Positions 11,601 through 25,672 of a DNA stretch of 64,000 nucleotides are shown one piece after another (the first letter of the stretch is position 1; each line of letters begins with the position of its first letter). Location of the stretch: positions 22,501 through 86,500 of the forward strand of contig JAPDFW010000147.1 of NCBI GenBank assembly GCA_028826165.1, written 5' to 3'. Below the pieces are notes generated by a model. It searched no databases. It saw only the letters and a list, made by a program, of their open reading frames with translations, and had not been told where the DNA came from. This stretch comes from Anaeramoeba ignava (taxonomy: Eukaryota; Metamonada; Anaeramoebidae). Made by a program: the position numbers and the translations under genes.

Positions 11601-13075
11601 TCTAAATTAATATTTAAATTAATATTTAAATTAATATTTAAATCAATATTTAAATTAATATTTAAATTAATATTTAAATTTAATATTTAAATTAATATTT
11701 AAATTAATATTTAAATTAATATTTAAATCAATATTTAAATCAATATTTAAATTAATATTTAAATCAATATTTAAATTAATATTTAAATTAATATCTAAAT
11801 TAATATTTAAATTAATATTTAAATTAATATTTTAATTAATATTTAAATCAATATTTAAATCAATATTTAAATTAATATTTTAATTAATATTTAAATTAAT
11901 ATTTAAATTAATATTTAAATTAATATATAAATTAATATTTAAATTAATATTTAAATTAATATTTAAATTAATATTTAAATTAATATTTAAATCAATATTT
12001 AAATTAATATTTTAAATTAATATTTAAATTAATATTTAAATTAATATTTGAATTAATATTTAAATTAATATTTTAAATTAATATTTAAATTAATATTTAA
12101 ATTAATATTTAAATTAATATTTAAATTAATATTTAAATTAATATTTAAATTAATATTTAAATTAATATTTAAATTAATATTTAAATTAATATTTAAATTA
12201 ATATTTAAATTAATATTTAAATTAATATTGGTAAATTGCTTTTGATTTTGCTTTTGCTTTTTTAAACCTTTTTAATTGGATAACATCTTTCTGGTTTATC
12301 ATTTGAATCAGAAATTAATCTAAATAATCTTTGAATTATTCCATCTCCTTCAAATTTAAAAAAAATTAATTCATCTTCAAATTCTTTATCATTTGAATAA
12401 ATTTCAATTAAAACAAGAATTAAATTTAAAACTAATCTTAAATCAATAGGACTTGAAACAAGAAACTTATCTAAATTTCTAATATAAAAAAAAATTTTTT
12501 TTGTTTAAAAATTAATAAGAAATTTTTTATATATTTTTTAAAACATACTTTTCAGTACTAGAAAATTGAGAAGAAATTAAAATGAATGTATTTAATAGAA
12601 TTTGCAACCCATCACATTCACGAATTAATCTATTATTCCATTCTATAGATTCAAGATTAACTGGGTGATTGATTTTAGATTCAGAATTCTCAACTTGTGG
12701 ATCATCATGTGATAAAAAAAGTCCAAATGAAATTATATTCAAACAAATCAAACTTTCTCTTCTTTGTTCTTTTGAGTTCATCTCTAACTTTTCCAAACAA
12801 ATCTCAATAAAGTTAGTTTGTTCTTTTGTTGATAATTCTGTCCAAAATTTTTTTGGGAAAAAATATTCATTCATAAATTTTGAAAAAATTGAATAAAAAA
12901 ATGTTTGAATTTCTTTTTTTTCTAAATATGATAAAATATCCCCAATTTCTTGTGATTTTGTATCTTTGTCTTGATATTTGAACTTTATATATTTGGGTTT
13001 TTCTATTTTTTTTGGGGTGTTTGAAAGAACTTTCCAATCAAAATTGTATTCAAGATCTGCATCATTTTTTGACAT
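8634..13075 (-). CDS. STRIP1/2 (FAM40/Far11) homologue, STRIPAK complex scaffold subunit
   Basis: Core subunit of the striatin-interacting phosphatase and kinase complex, which couples PP2A to GCK-type kinases. I reconstruct five exons: 13075-12549, 12478-12268, 10239-10071, 9998-9651 and 9433-8634. They total 2055 bases (684 residues), with phases agreeing at every junction. Exons 1-2 carry the N1221 region (KFWTELSTKEQTNF, then a leucine-rich helix). The 2-3 junction restores a PIKK-IILFLWKMLL motif. Exon 4 has RRYLILLLKILLASMP and KEIIMKATSAILLLLL, typical of FAM40. Exon 5 has LLQFEYFNEVFV, TINLIRILQKM and a C-terminal NDFEDNFSEWLQDEVYP. Intron 2 is about 2.0 kb of a 12-bp repeat. An MST-like GCK kinase, a class of STRIPAK client, lies 8 kb away. 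Similarity to human STRIP1 is judged from recalled family motifs, not an alignment. Confidence 0.88.
9440..9645. repeat. AATTTTAAAATG-type repeat in STRIP intron 4
   Basis: Tandem copies of GAATTTTAATTTTAAAAT-like units with TATAAAT variants fill the roughly 220 bp intron between a donor at 9650 and an acceptor at 9435-9434. Nothing else is seen. Confidence 0.75.
10255..12232. repeat. 12-bp tandem array (ATTTAAATTAAT) filling STRIP intron 2
   Basis: About 160 copies of ATTTAAATTAAT form one uninterrupted array, with sporadic C, deletion and TATTTA variants. The array lies between donor GTTTAA at 12267 and an acceptor at 10241-10240. The unit contains overlapping palindromes (ATTTAAAT, ATTAAT, AATATT), so the transcript could form many short hairpins. 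No gene is visible inside. Confidence 0.92.
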
Positions 13076-13084
13076 TTTAAAAAG

Positions 13085-13487
13085 AAAAGAAAAGAAAAAA
13101 ATGAAAAAAGAAAAAAATGAAAAAATTTAATTTCATTTTTTTATTCAATTTAAAAGAAAATAAATTCCACTTTTTTAATTCAATTCAATTTAAAATAAAA
13201 TTAATTTCATTTTTTTATTCAATTTAAAATATAAATTCCACTTTTTTAATTCAATTCAATTTAAAATAAAAATTTCATTTTTTTAATTCAATTCAATTTA
13301 AAATAAAATTAATTTCATTTTTTTATTCAATTTAAAATAAAATTTAATTTTTTTAATTCAATTCAATTTAAAATAAAATTAATTTCATTTTTTTATTCAA
13401 TTTAAAATAAAATTTAATTTCATTTTTTTATTCAATTTAAAATAAAAATTCCACTTTTTTAATTCAATTCAATTTAAAATAAAAATT
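13085..13487. repeat. Intergenic 60-bp-class repeat between the STRIP and ULK-like genes
   Basis: Four to five imperfect units read roughly AATTTCATTTTTTTATTC + AATTTAAAATAAAATT, alternating with a CCACTTTTTTAATTC variant. They separate the start of STRIP (13075) from the stop of the kinase gene (13488). The segment nearest STRIP (13085-13130) holds the sense-strand TTTTTTCATTTTT element. No ORF is supported. Confidence 0.7.
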
Positions 13488-16093
<2,606 letters not shown>

Positions 16094-16109
16094 TAAAAAA
16101 ATAAAAAAT

Positions 16110-16240
16110 AAAAATAAAAATGAAAAATGAAAAATGAAAAATGAAAAATAAAAAATGAAAAATGAAAAATGAAAAATGAAAAATGAAAAATGAAAAATGA
16201 AAAATGAAAAATGAAAAATGAAAAATGAAAAATGAAAAAA
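16110..16240 (-). promoter_or_regulatory. CATTTTT array upstream of the ULK-like gene
   Basis: On the minus strand this is roughly 15 consecutive CATTTTT units ending about 20 bases before the start codon. It looks like an expanded version of the TTTTTCATTTTT element found upstream of most genes here. Promoter function is inferred. Confidence 0.4.
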
Positions 16241-16254
16241 TGTTTTTTATTTCT

Positions 16255-17165
16255 ATTTTCTATTTATTTCTATTTATTTCTAATTTTAATTTGGATTTTA
16301 ATTAGATTTAGATTTTTAATTAGATTTAGATTTTGATTTTGATTTTGATTTGGATTTAGATTTGGATTTAGATTTTTTAGATTTAGATTTTGATTTAGAT
16401 TTAGATTTAGATTTAGATTTGAATTTAAATTTTGATTTGAATTTGAATTTGATTTTGATTTAGATTTAGATTTAGATTTAGATTTAGATTTAGATTTAGA
16501 TTTAGATTTAGATTTAGATTTAGATTTTGATTTTGAATTTAATTTTAATTTGAATTTTAATTTGAAATTGATTTGTAATCTGAAATTGATTTGTAATCTG
16601 AATTTGATTTTGATTTTGATTTAGATTTAGATTTTGGTTTTGATTTAGAATTTGAATTTTGATTTTGATTTAGATTTAGATTTAGATTTTGATTTTGATT
16701 TAGATTTAGATTTTGATTTTAATTTGAAATTGATTTGTAATCTGAATTTGAATCTGAAATTGATTTGTAATCTGAAATTGATTTGTAATCTGAAATTGAT
16801 TTGTAATCTGAAATTGATTTGTAATCTGAATTTGATTTTGATTTAGAATTTGATTTTGATTTTGATTTAGAATTTGATTTTGATTTAGAATTTGATTTTG
16901 ATTTAGATTTAGATTTTGATTTTGATTTTGATTTAGATTTTGATTTTGATTTTGATTTTGATTTTGATTTTGATTTTGATTTTGATTTTGATTTTGATTT
17001 TGGTTTTGGTTTTGGTTTTGATTTGGATTTGGATTTAGATTTTGATTTGGATTTGGATTTGGATTTTGATTTTGATTTTGATTTTGATTTTGATTTGGAT
17101 TTTGATTTTGATTTTGATTTTGAATTTTGATTTTGGTTTGGATTTTGGATTTTGGATTTTGAATT
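16255..17165. repeat. GATTTT/GATTTA hexamer array at the 3' end of RCC1-BTB copy 1
   Basis: On the minus strand this is AAATCA with AAATCT and AAATTC variants. From 17165 to 16719 it is translated as a very long Lys-Ser tail with DYKSIS units near the end. Between 16718 and 16255 a near-identical array continues beyond the stop codon. Confidence 0.8.
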
Positions 17166-19026
17166 GGATTTTGGTTTTGGTTTTGGTTTTGCTTTGGATT
17201 TAGATTGTGATTTTGCTTTGGATTTGGGTTGTGGTTTTAAATTTGATTTTGGTTTGGGATTTTGATTATTAAACTCCTGAATTAATAAATCCAATAAATT
17301 TGGATTTGTTTTATTTAATTGAAAATAATCAATTCCTCTTTTAATTTCATCAATAATTCCTTTTGTAATTTTAATTTCATCTTTAATTTGATTTGAATAA
17401 ATCCAATATTCTAATATTCCAAACGATTGATGAGTCAAGTAACTATAATCTGTAACTTTATTAGAATTATCTTCTGTTCCATATAAAAGCATGTCTCGAT
17501 ATAATTTACTTCTCATTATTAATATTAATTTAGGGAATTTATATTTCTTTTCTTTTCTTTTAATGATAAAATCTTTTTCATTTTCATTTTCATTTTCATT
17601 TTCATTTAAATAAATTCTTTTCATTGTTTCTTCAATTTTTTCATTGGAATTTATAATTTCTTTAATTTCAGAATATAATTTTGGATTTATAATTCTATTT
17701 GAATAAATCATTTCAAATATTTGATTTGATTCTTTAATTGATTTTTTTGAAATGAATTCTTGAAGTTTTTCAATTTGATTTTGATCTTTTAATCTATAAT
17801 TCAATATTAATTTATGAGCTTCAATTATTTCTCCATTTTCTGGTTTTAAATGAAATATTACAAAATTCTTTTCTTCTAAATAGATTAATCAAATCTTCTT
17901 CAAGATTGGAAAAAGAAGAAAAAGAAGGAGAATAATAAAGAAAAGAATTCTGTGAGCCACAAGAAAGATGATAATTGAAAATATCCTCTTTAAATCTTAA
18001 TTCAGGAGGTTCAAATTGAATTATTTTTGGGCATAATTTTGTATCTTCGATTCCTAATTGGCCATACCTATTTTCTCCAACTACAGAAAGTTTGTAATTA
18101 GAAGTTAAAATCAAAGTGTGCTCGTATCCAAGAGAAAAATCAATAGGATATTCCCTTTCAAATAAAGATGGCCTAAGTCTAACAAATTCATTTATGCTGC
18201 TCCCATGTCCATTGTATTTATAATGGCCGGATGTATAAAGTCTTCTTTTTGGATTTTGATCTGGATCTTTAATTTCGATCAGCATTATTGAATGGGAGTC
18301 TGAAGTTTGAATATCAATTATTCTGCCTTTTGGAAGAGTTGTAATTTGTAAAAGTTGTGTTATGTATATTTTTTGATTTAATCCTAATCCAAGTTGACCA
18401 TGCTTATTATAACCGCATGCAAATAAATCTTGATTTGAATTCAAAAGAAAAACAGATCTTGCATAACTTCCTGAAAATATTTTAGAAACATTTTTCATCA
18501 ATAAAATTGGTTTTTCTGTTTTAAGAAGTGTTTCGGAATCAAAACCAAGTTGATTGATCTCATTTGAACCAATTCCATAAGCATTTTGATTTGAAGTTAA
18601 TAAGTAAAGTGAACTAAATCCAGAAACAATATCTTCAATTACTCTATCATTTGGATCTTCAATTAATGATGAAATATTGATAAATCTATTTGGATTTTTT
18701 GAATTAATATCTTTTCCTTTTGCAAATACATTTCCTTCTGATGTTAAAATAGCTTCATTTCCAGAACCAACAGTTACTTTTTGAATATTTTCAATTTGTA
18801 TTTTTTCAGGATTTTGATTGGAATCACTTAAATATTCTATTGCTTTTCCATTTTCAAAGAGGAAAACTGTTGAAAAATAACCTGTTGCAATTTGTTTAAT
18901 TTGTTTTTTATTTTCATTTTCGTTTTCATTTTCAAATTTAAATTGAATTGGTTTTGTTATTTTATCTTTTTCATTTTTAAAAAGTTTTGGGTATTTATTT
19001 GAGCCAAAAAATAAAATTTCATTCAT
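16719..19026 (-). pseudogene. RCC1-repeat/BTB protein, copy 1 (one frame break, long Lys-Ser tail)
   Basis: Member of a fused RCC1-like propeller plus BTB family; such proteins are proposed adaptors for cullin-3 ligases or small-GTPase regulators. The first part (19026-17821, starting MNEILFFGSNKYPK) has RCC1 blades (GYNKHGQLGLG, GENRYGQLG). The BTB part begins at NLEEDLINLFRRKEFCNISF. An extra T at about 17841 breaks the frame in the BTB core; without it the rest (from MNYRLK) joins, giving 2307 coding bases (768 residues). Unlike its sisters it ends in more than 120 residues of Lys-Ser repeats made from the AAATCA hexamer. Labelled as a pseudogene because the frame is broken as given, but a consensus error is equally likely. 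Confidence 0.75.
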
Positions 19027-19074
19027 TTTTTGAAAAGAAAAAAATGAAAAAAAAAATTTTTGAATTGAAAAAAA

Positions 19075-19265
19075 AAAATTTTTTTTCGTTTTAATTTGAA
19101 TTCAATTAAAATTTTTGATTTTAAATTTAATAATCAATTCCAATTTTGATTTAAATTTGATTTTAATTTTAATTTTAAATTTAATTTTGATTTTGATTTT
19201 GATTTTAATTTTGATTTTAAATTTAATTTTGATTTTTATTTTGATTTTAATTTTGATTTTAATTT
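19075..19265. repeat. GATTTTAATTTT array between RCC1-BTB copies 1 and 2
   Basis: Short hexamer array (TTTGATTTTAATTTT and variants) that follows the stop of copy 2. It resembles the array following other family members. No gene is seen. Confidence 0.6.
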
Positions 19266-21147
19266 TTAAAAAATGGAACATTTCTTTTCTTTCTTTTCTT
19301 TCTTTTCTTTCTCATTTAATGATGAATTTGTATTTATTCTGTTCTTTTCCTCTATTTGTTTTCTTTCTAATTCTTTTTTTTCTTGATTATTAAATTTATT
19401 AATTAATAAATCAAATAAATTTGGATTTGTTTGATTTAATTGAAAATAATCAATTCCAATTTGAATTTCATCAATTATTTCTTGTGTAATTTGAATTTCA
19501 TCTGCAATTTGATTTGAATAAATCCAATATTCTAATATTTGAAATGATTTATTACTTAATTCACTATAATCTGTAACTTTATTAGAATTATCTTCTGTTC
19601 CATATAAAAACATTCCTCGATATAATTCACTTCTCATTATTAATATTAATTTTGGGAATTTATATTGTTTTTCTTTTCTTTCAATAATAAAATCTTTTTC
19701 ATTTTCATTTTCATTTAAATAAATTCTTTTCATTGTTTCTTCAATTTTTTCATTTGAATTTATAAATTCTTTAATTTCAAAATATAATTTTGGATTTATT
19801 TTGGAATTATTTGAATAAATCATTTCAAATATTTGATTTGATTCTTTAATTGATTTATTTGAAATGAATTCTTTAAGTTTTTCATTTTGAATTTCATTTT
19901 GATTTTGATTTTGATTTAATCTATATTTCAATATTAATTTATGAGCTGATATTATTTCTCCATTTTTGGTTTTAAATGAAATATCACAAAATTCTTTTCT
20001 TTTGAAATAGTTTTATCAAATCTTCTTCAAGATTGGAAAAAGAAGAAGGATAATAATAAAGAAATGAGTTATCATCTCCACAAGAAATATGATAATTAAA
20101 AATTTCTTCATTAAATCTTAATCCAGGAAGTTCAATTTGAAAGGGATGTATGCGATAAAATGGATTTTCATTGCCTAATTGACCAAATTCATTTCTTCCA
20201 AATCCAATTAATTTTGAATTAGAAGTTAAAATCAAAGTATGATAATTTCCAACAGAAAAATCAAGAATATTATCATTTTCAAATAAAGATGATTTGATTT
20301 CAGTAAATTCATTTATATCTTTTTGATTTTTGCCAAGTCCATTATCTTGATAATATCCACATGAATAAAGTTTTTTGTGCAATTTTTGATTTGGGTCTTT
20401 TTCTTGAATCAAAATAACTGAACTAAAAGCACCACATTGAATATCAATTATTTTACCTTTTGGAATATTTTGGATTGGAGTTAGTTTTTCAATTCTTGTT
20501 TCTTTTGTATATTCTCCTAATCCAAGTTGACCATTTGCATTATATCCACATCCAAATAATTCTTGATTTGAATTTAAAAGAAAAACATGATTTGAGCAAT
20601 TTCCTGAAAATATTTTAGAAACATTTTTCATCATTAAAATTGGTTTTGTTTTTGTAAATGAATTAGAAGAAAGTTGGCCATAAGAATTTGAACCAAATCC
20701 ATAAGCATTTTGATTTGAAGTTAATAAATAAATTGAAAAAGCAGAACAAATAATATCTTTAATTATTCTATCATTTTTATCTTCAATTAATGATGAAATT
20801 ACAATGAATGTATTTGGAGATCGTGAATTGATAGCTTTTCCTTTTGCAAATACATCTCCTTTTTTTGTTAAAATAGCTTCAGTTTGCCAACCAACAGATA
20901 CTTTTTGAATATTTTCAATCCCCATTTCAAGAGGATTTGGAAAGGAATTTTTTTCTTCTTTTAAATATTCTATTGCTTTTCCATTTTTAAAAAGGAAAAT
21001 TATTGAAAAATCACTTGTTAAAATTTGTTTAATTTGTTTTTCATTTTCATTTTCAAATTTAAATTGAATTGGTTTTTTTATTTTATCTTTTTCATTTTTA
21101 AAAAGTTTTGGATATTTATTTGAACCAAAAAATAAAATTTCATTCAT
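19266..21147 (-). pseudogene. RCC1-repeat/BTB protein, copy 2 (one frame break)
   Basis: Same architecture as copy 1: MNEILFFGSNKYPK start, RCC1 blades (GFGSNSYGQLS, GYNANGQLGLG, GFGRNEFGQLG), then the BTB core. The frame breaks at about 20000-20004: CAAAAG replaces the AGAAG seen in sister copies, adding one base inside LFxKKEF. Removing it gives 1881 coding bases (626 residues) ending in a Lys/Glu-rich KEKKEKKEKKCSIF tail. The C-terminal CSIF could be read as a CaaX-like box, and copy 3 also ends CLIF. The upstream leader has TTTTTCATTTTTCATTTT. Family assignment is firm; functional status is uncertain. Confidence 0.75.
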
Positions 21148-21257
21148 TTTTGGAAAAGAAAAAAAATGAAAAATGAAAAAAATGAAAAATGAAAAAGCGG
21201 AATATTTGGAATATATTAAGGAATTTCGTTTTTTTTTTGGGAACTTTTATAATTAAA

Positions 21258-23148
21258 TTATTTTTGATTTGAATCTTTTCTTGGATCAATAATAACAGTA
21301 TTTGATTCTTCTTTTCTTGGATCAATAATAACAGTATTTGATTCTTCTTTTCTTGGATCAATAATAACAGTTCCGTTTTGTTCATTTGGGATTTTCACGA
21401 TTGTATTTGGATTCTTCTTTTTTTGTATCTAATTTTGGTATTATTTCTTTGTCCAATTCGGTTTTATTTGGTAATAATCCCATTTTTCGTTGTGCCTCTA
21501 GCTTTCGTTTTTTTATTGCATCTTTTACTTCTCTTACTAAATTAGGTATAGTTTTTGGATCAATTTTCTTTTGTATAAATGGATGATTCTTTAAATCATC
21601 AATTGATGCTCTTTTTTCTGGATCTTTCACTAAACATTTTTTGAGGAAGTCTCGAAATTCTTCTGAATATTTTTGTGGAGATTGAACTGTTGGTGGATCT
21701 GCAGATGGAATAATATTTAAAACCTAAATCAAATATTAAAATAAATATTAAAATAAATATTAATATAAATATTAAAATATTAAATCAAATATTAAAATAT
21801 TAAAATAAATATTAAAATAAATATTAAAATAAATATTAAAATATTAAAATATTAAAATATTAAAATATTAAAATAAATATTAAAAATATTAAAATAAATA
21901 TTAAAATAAATATTAAAATAAATATTAAAATATTAAAATAAATATTAAAATAAATATTAAAATAAATATTAAAATAAATATTAAAATAAATATTAAAATA
22001 AATATTAAAATATTAAAATATTAAAATATTAAAATATTAAAATATTAAAATATTAAAATATTAAAATAAATATTAAAATATAATTTACAGTCATGCTTGG
22101 CTTATCAAAATAAGGAGGTTTTCTTTCAACAAATTCAATAGCAGTAATACCAAGAGACCAAACATCAACTTTTGCATCATAAGGTTCATTTTGAATTAAT
22201 TCTGGAGCCATCCAAAAAGCACTTCCAACAAAAGAAGTGGTTTGATTAAACTCATCCAGTTTTTTAGAAACACCAAAATCACCAAGTTTAATTTCACCAG
22301 AATCAGTAACAAAAATATTACCAGCTTTAATATCGCGATGAAGAATTTTTTGAGAATGAAGATAAGAAAGACCATCAATTGTTGATTTCAAAACAGCTTG
22401 TGTTTGTTCTTCAGTTAAAGGTTTTCTTATTTTTTTCATGATATCATGAATACTTCCTTGTGAACAATATTCCATTATAATCCATATTGATTCATCTTTT
22501 TTTACTGTTCCATAATAAGATACAATTGTTGGATTTCTACAATCACGAAGAAGATTGATTTCGTTTCTTAATTTATCAACCATATCAGATTGAATTGTCA
22601 TTTCTTTAATTGCAACTTGTATTTTGGTTACTTTATGTTCTGCATGATATACTCTTCCAAATGCTCCTTGTCCAATAAATCTTTTGATTCGAAAATTATC
22701 AGGTGTTTCATTTGTATCAACAAGTAAATCAATTGCTTTTGGAAATTATAAATTAAAATAATTAATAAATTAAAATAATTAATAAATTAAAATAATTGCA
22801 AAATGGAATGAAATTGAATTTAAATAAACTCATTTTAAAAAAAATACCTTTTTTGGGATTTTTTCTTTTTATTTTTCCAACTTTTTTTGTTTTTTCTGTT
22901 TTTGCTTCATTTTCATTTTTCCGATTTGTTTTTGGTTTTAATTTTGGTTTTAAATTTGTTTTTAATTTTGGTTTTAAATTTGGTTTTTAATTTGGTTTTG
23001 GTTTTGTATTTGGTTTTGTATTTGGTTTTGTATTTGGTTTTGAATTTGGTTTTGTATTTGGTTTTGCATTTGGTTTTGCATTTGGTTTTGCATTTAATTT
23101 TGGTTTTGTATTTAATTTTGGTTTTGAAACTTTCTTTTGTTCATCCAT
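21258..23148 (-). CDS. STE20-group kinase, MST/GCK (Hippo-like)
   Basis: Serine/threonine kinase of the MST/GCK class. Exons: 23148-22848 (basic tail of KPN repeats), 22735-22089 (catalytic core) and 21723-21258. The core shows IGQGAFGRVYHAEHK, VAIKEM, HRDIKAGN, DFGVSK, SAFWMAPE and DVWSLGITAIEF. After the kinase domain is a Lys-rich helix, then a C-tail of three 12-residue TVIIDPRKEESN repeats reached only by removing one extra base at about 21409; as written the frame stops near 21383. Exon 1 holds an in-frame TAA at 22987-22989 with no later Met before the kinase core, so as given it cannot make an intact kinase. Coding length without the extra base is 1413. STRIPAK normally restrains MST kinases, and a STRIP gene lies nearby. 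Catalytic assignment is firm; the two defects are probably sequence errors. Confidence 0.88.
21727..22084. repeat. TAAATATTAAAA array in the MST-like kinase intron
   Basis: Tandem AATAAATATTAA and AATATTA units fill the intron between donor GTAAAT (22088) and acceptor at 21725-21724, inside the kinase C-lobe coding region. Confidence 0.8.
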
Positions 23149-23209
23149 TTATTATTCCAAATATTATTTTTATCTCAAAATAGAAAAAAAATGAAAAAAA
23201 AAAAATTAA

Positions 23210-23500
23210 AAATAAATTTTTTTTGCTTTTTTTAATTTTTGAGAATTTTAATTTTAGAATTAATTTAGAATTAATTTAGAATTAATTTATAATTGATATA
23301 AAATTGATATAAAATTGATTTATAATTAATTTATAATTGATTTAAAATTGATTTAAAATTGATTTAAAATTGATTTAAAATTGATTTAAAATTGATTTAA
23401 AATTGATTTAAAATTGATTTAGAATTGATTTAGAATTGATTTATAATTGATTTAAAATTGATATAAAATTGATTTAAAATTGATTTATAATTTTCAATTT
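23210..23500. repeat. GATTTAAAATT array between MST kinase start and RCC1-BTB copy 3 end
   Basis: About 20 copies of TTGATTTAAAAT with TATAATT and TAGAATT variants. No ORF. The part nearest 23150-23200 is the A-rich (minus-strand T-rich) leader of the kinase gene. Confidence 0.75.
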
Positions 23501-23504
23501 TAAT

Positions 23505-25287
23505 TCAAAAAATTAAACAATTTTTTTCTTTGTTTGGGTTTTGATTATTAAATTTGTTAATTAATAAATCAATTAAATTTGGATTTGTTTGATTTAATTG
23601 AAAATAATCAATTCCTGTTTCAATTTCTTCAATGATTTCTTTTGTAATTTTAATTTCATTTTTAATTTGATTTGAATAAATCCAATATTCAAATATTTGA
23701 AATGATTTATTACTTAATTCACTATAATCTGTAACTTTATTAGAAGTATCTTCTGCTACAGATAAAAACATTCCTCGATATAATTCACTTCTCATTATTA
23801 ATATTAATTTAGGAAATTTATATTGTTTTTCTTTTCTTTCAATAATAAAATCTTTTTCATTTTCATTTAAATAAATTCTTTTCATTGTTTCTTCAATTTT
23901 TTCATTTGAATTTATAATTTCTTTAATTTCAGAATATAATTTTGGATTTATTATTCTGTTTGAATAAATCATTTCAAATATTTGATTTGATTCTTTAATT
24001 GATTTTTTTGATATAATTTCTTGAAGTTTTTCAATTTCATTTTCATCTTGATTTAATCTATATTTCAATATTAATTTATGAGCTTCAATTATTTCTCCAT
24101 TTTCAGTTTTAAATGAAATATTACAAAATTCTTTTCTTCTAAATAATTTTATCAAATCTTCTTCAAGATTGGAAAAAGAAGGAGAATAATAAAGAAATGA
24201 TTTGAAATATCCACAAGAAATATGATAATTGGAAATATTTTCATTAAATCTTAATTTAGGAAGTTCAATTTGAATTGGAATTAATTGATCATTTGTATCT
24301 CCAGTTCCTAATTGAGCAAATGAATTATCTCCAAATCCAATTAATTTTGAATTAGAATTTAAAATCAAAGTATGATAAATACCAACAGAAAAATCAAGAA
24401 TATTATCATTTTCAAATAAAGATGATTTGATTTCAGTAAATTCTTCAACATCTTCATTTCTGTCAAGTCCATTATATTGGTACTTTCCACATGAATAAAG
24501 TTTTCTTTTTGATTTTCATTTTCATTTTCATTTTCAATCAACATTATTGAATGAGAATATCCAGATTGAATATCAATTATTTTACCTTTTGGAATATTTT
24601 GGATTTTGGTTAAGTTTTTGGATTTTTGTTTCTTCTTTTCTTAATTCTCCTAATCCAAGTTGACCATAAGAATTATTCCCGCATCCAAATAATTCTTGAT
24701 TTGAATTTAAAAGAAAAACATAATCTGAAGTATTTCCTGAAAATATTTTAGAAACATTTTCCATCATTAAAATTGGTTTTTCTGTTTTTAAGCGTTTCAG
24801 AATCAAAACCAAGTTGACCATTATAATTAGAACCAATTCCATAAGCATTTTGATTTGAAGTTAATAAGTAAATTGAACGAGCACCAGAAACAATATCTTG
24901 AATTATTATATCATTTTTATCTTCAATTAATGATGAAATATTGATAAATTCAGTTAGATTTTTTGGATTAATATCTTTTCCTTTGGCAAATACATTTCCT
25001 TCTATTGTTAAAATAGCTTCATTTCCAGAGCCAACAGTTACTTTTTGAATATTTTTTTCAATTTGGATTTCTTCAGGATTTTGTTTTGAATCATTTTCAT
25101 TTAAATATTCTATTGCTTTTCCATTTTCAAAAAGGAAAATTGTTGAATAATTTCCTGATGAAATTTGTTTAATTTGTTTTTCATTTTTATTTTCAAATTT
25201 AAATTGAATTGGTTTTGTTATATTTTTTGATTTATTTTCAATAAGTTTTGGATATTGATTTTCACCAAAAAATAAAATTTCATTCAT
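23505..25287 (-). pseudogene. RCC1-repeat/BTB protein, copy 3 (three frame breaks)
   Basis: The family layout is complete, from MNEILFFGENQYPK to a BTB C-half ending KEKNCLIF. The frame shifts at about 24791 (extra A in a run), 24614 (extra base before the KxQNIPKGK blade) and 24511 (missing C in NPKRKLYSCG). With all three corrected the coding length is 1782 (593 residues), like its sisters. The C-terminal fragment (24368-23505) retains GFGDNSFAQLG and the whole BTB region. Its C-terminal CLIF resembles a CaaX box. Three breaks make it the most damaged near-full-length copy. Confidence 0.75.
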
Positions 25288-25319
25288 TTTTGAAAAGTAA
25301 AAAAAATGAAAAAATAAAA

Positions 25320-25672
25320 AATGAATTTTTTAATTTGATTTTAATTTTAATTTTAATTTTAATTTTAATTTTGATTTTAATTTTAATTTTAATTTTAATT
25401 TTAATTTAATTTTAATTTTAATTTTAATTTTAATTTTGATTTTAATTTTGATTTTAATTTTAATTTTAATTTTGATTTTAATTTTAATTTTAATTTTAAT
25501 TTTGATTTTGATTTTAATTTTGATTTTAATTTTAATTTTAATTTTTATTTTAATTTTAATTTTAATTTTAATTTTAATTTTAATTTTAATTTTAATTTTA
25601 ATTTTAATTTTGATTTTAATTTTAATTTTGATTTTAATTTTAATTTTAATTTTAATTTTAATTTTAATTTTG
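25320..25672. repeat. TTTTAA/GATTTT hexamer array between RCC1-BTB copies 3 and 4
   Basis: A pure hexamer array (AATTTT with GATTTT interruptions) runs from just upstream of copy 3 to the 3' end of copy 4. The same type of array trails copies 5 and 6 on the other strand. Confidence 0.8.
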
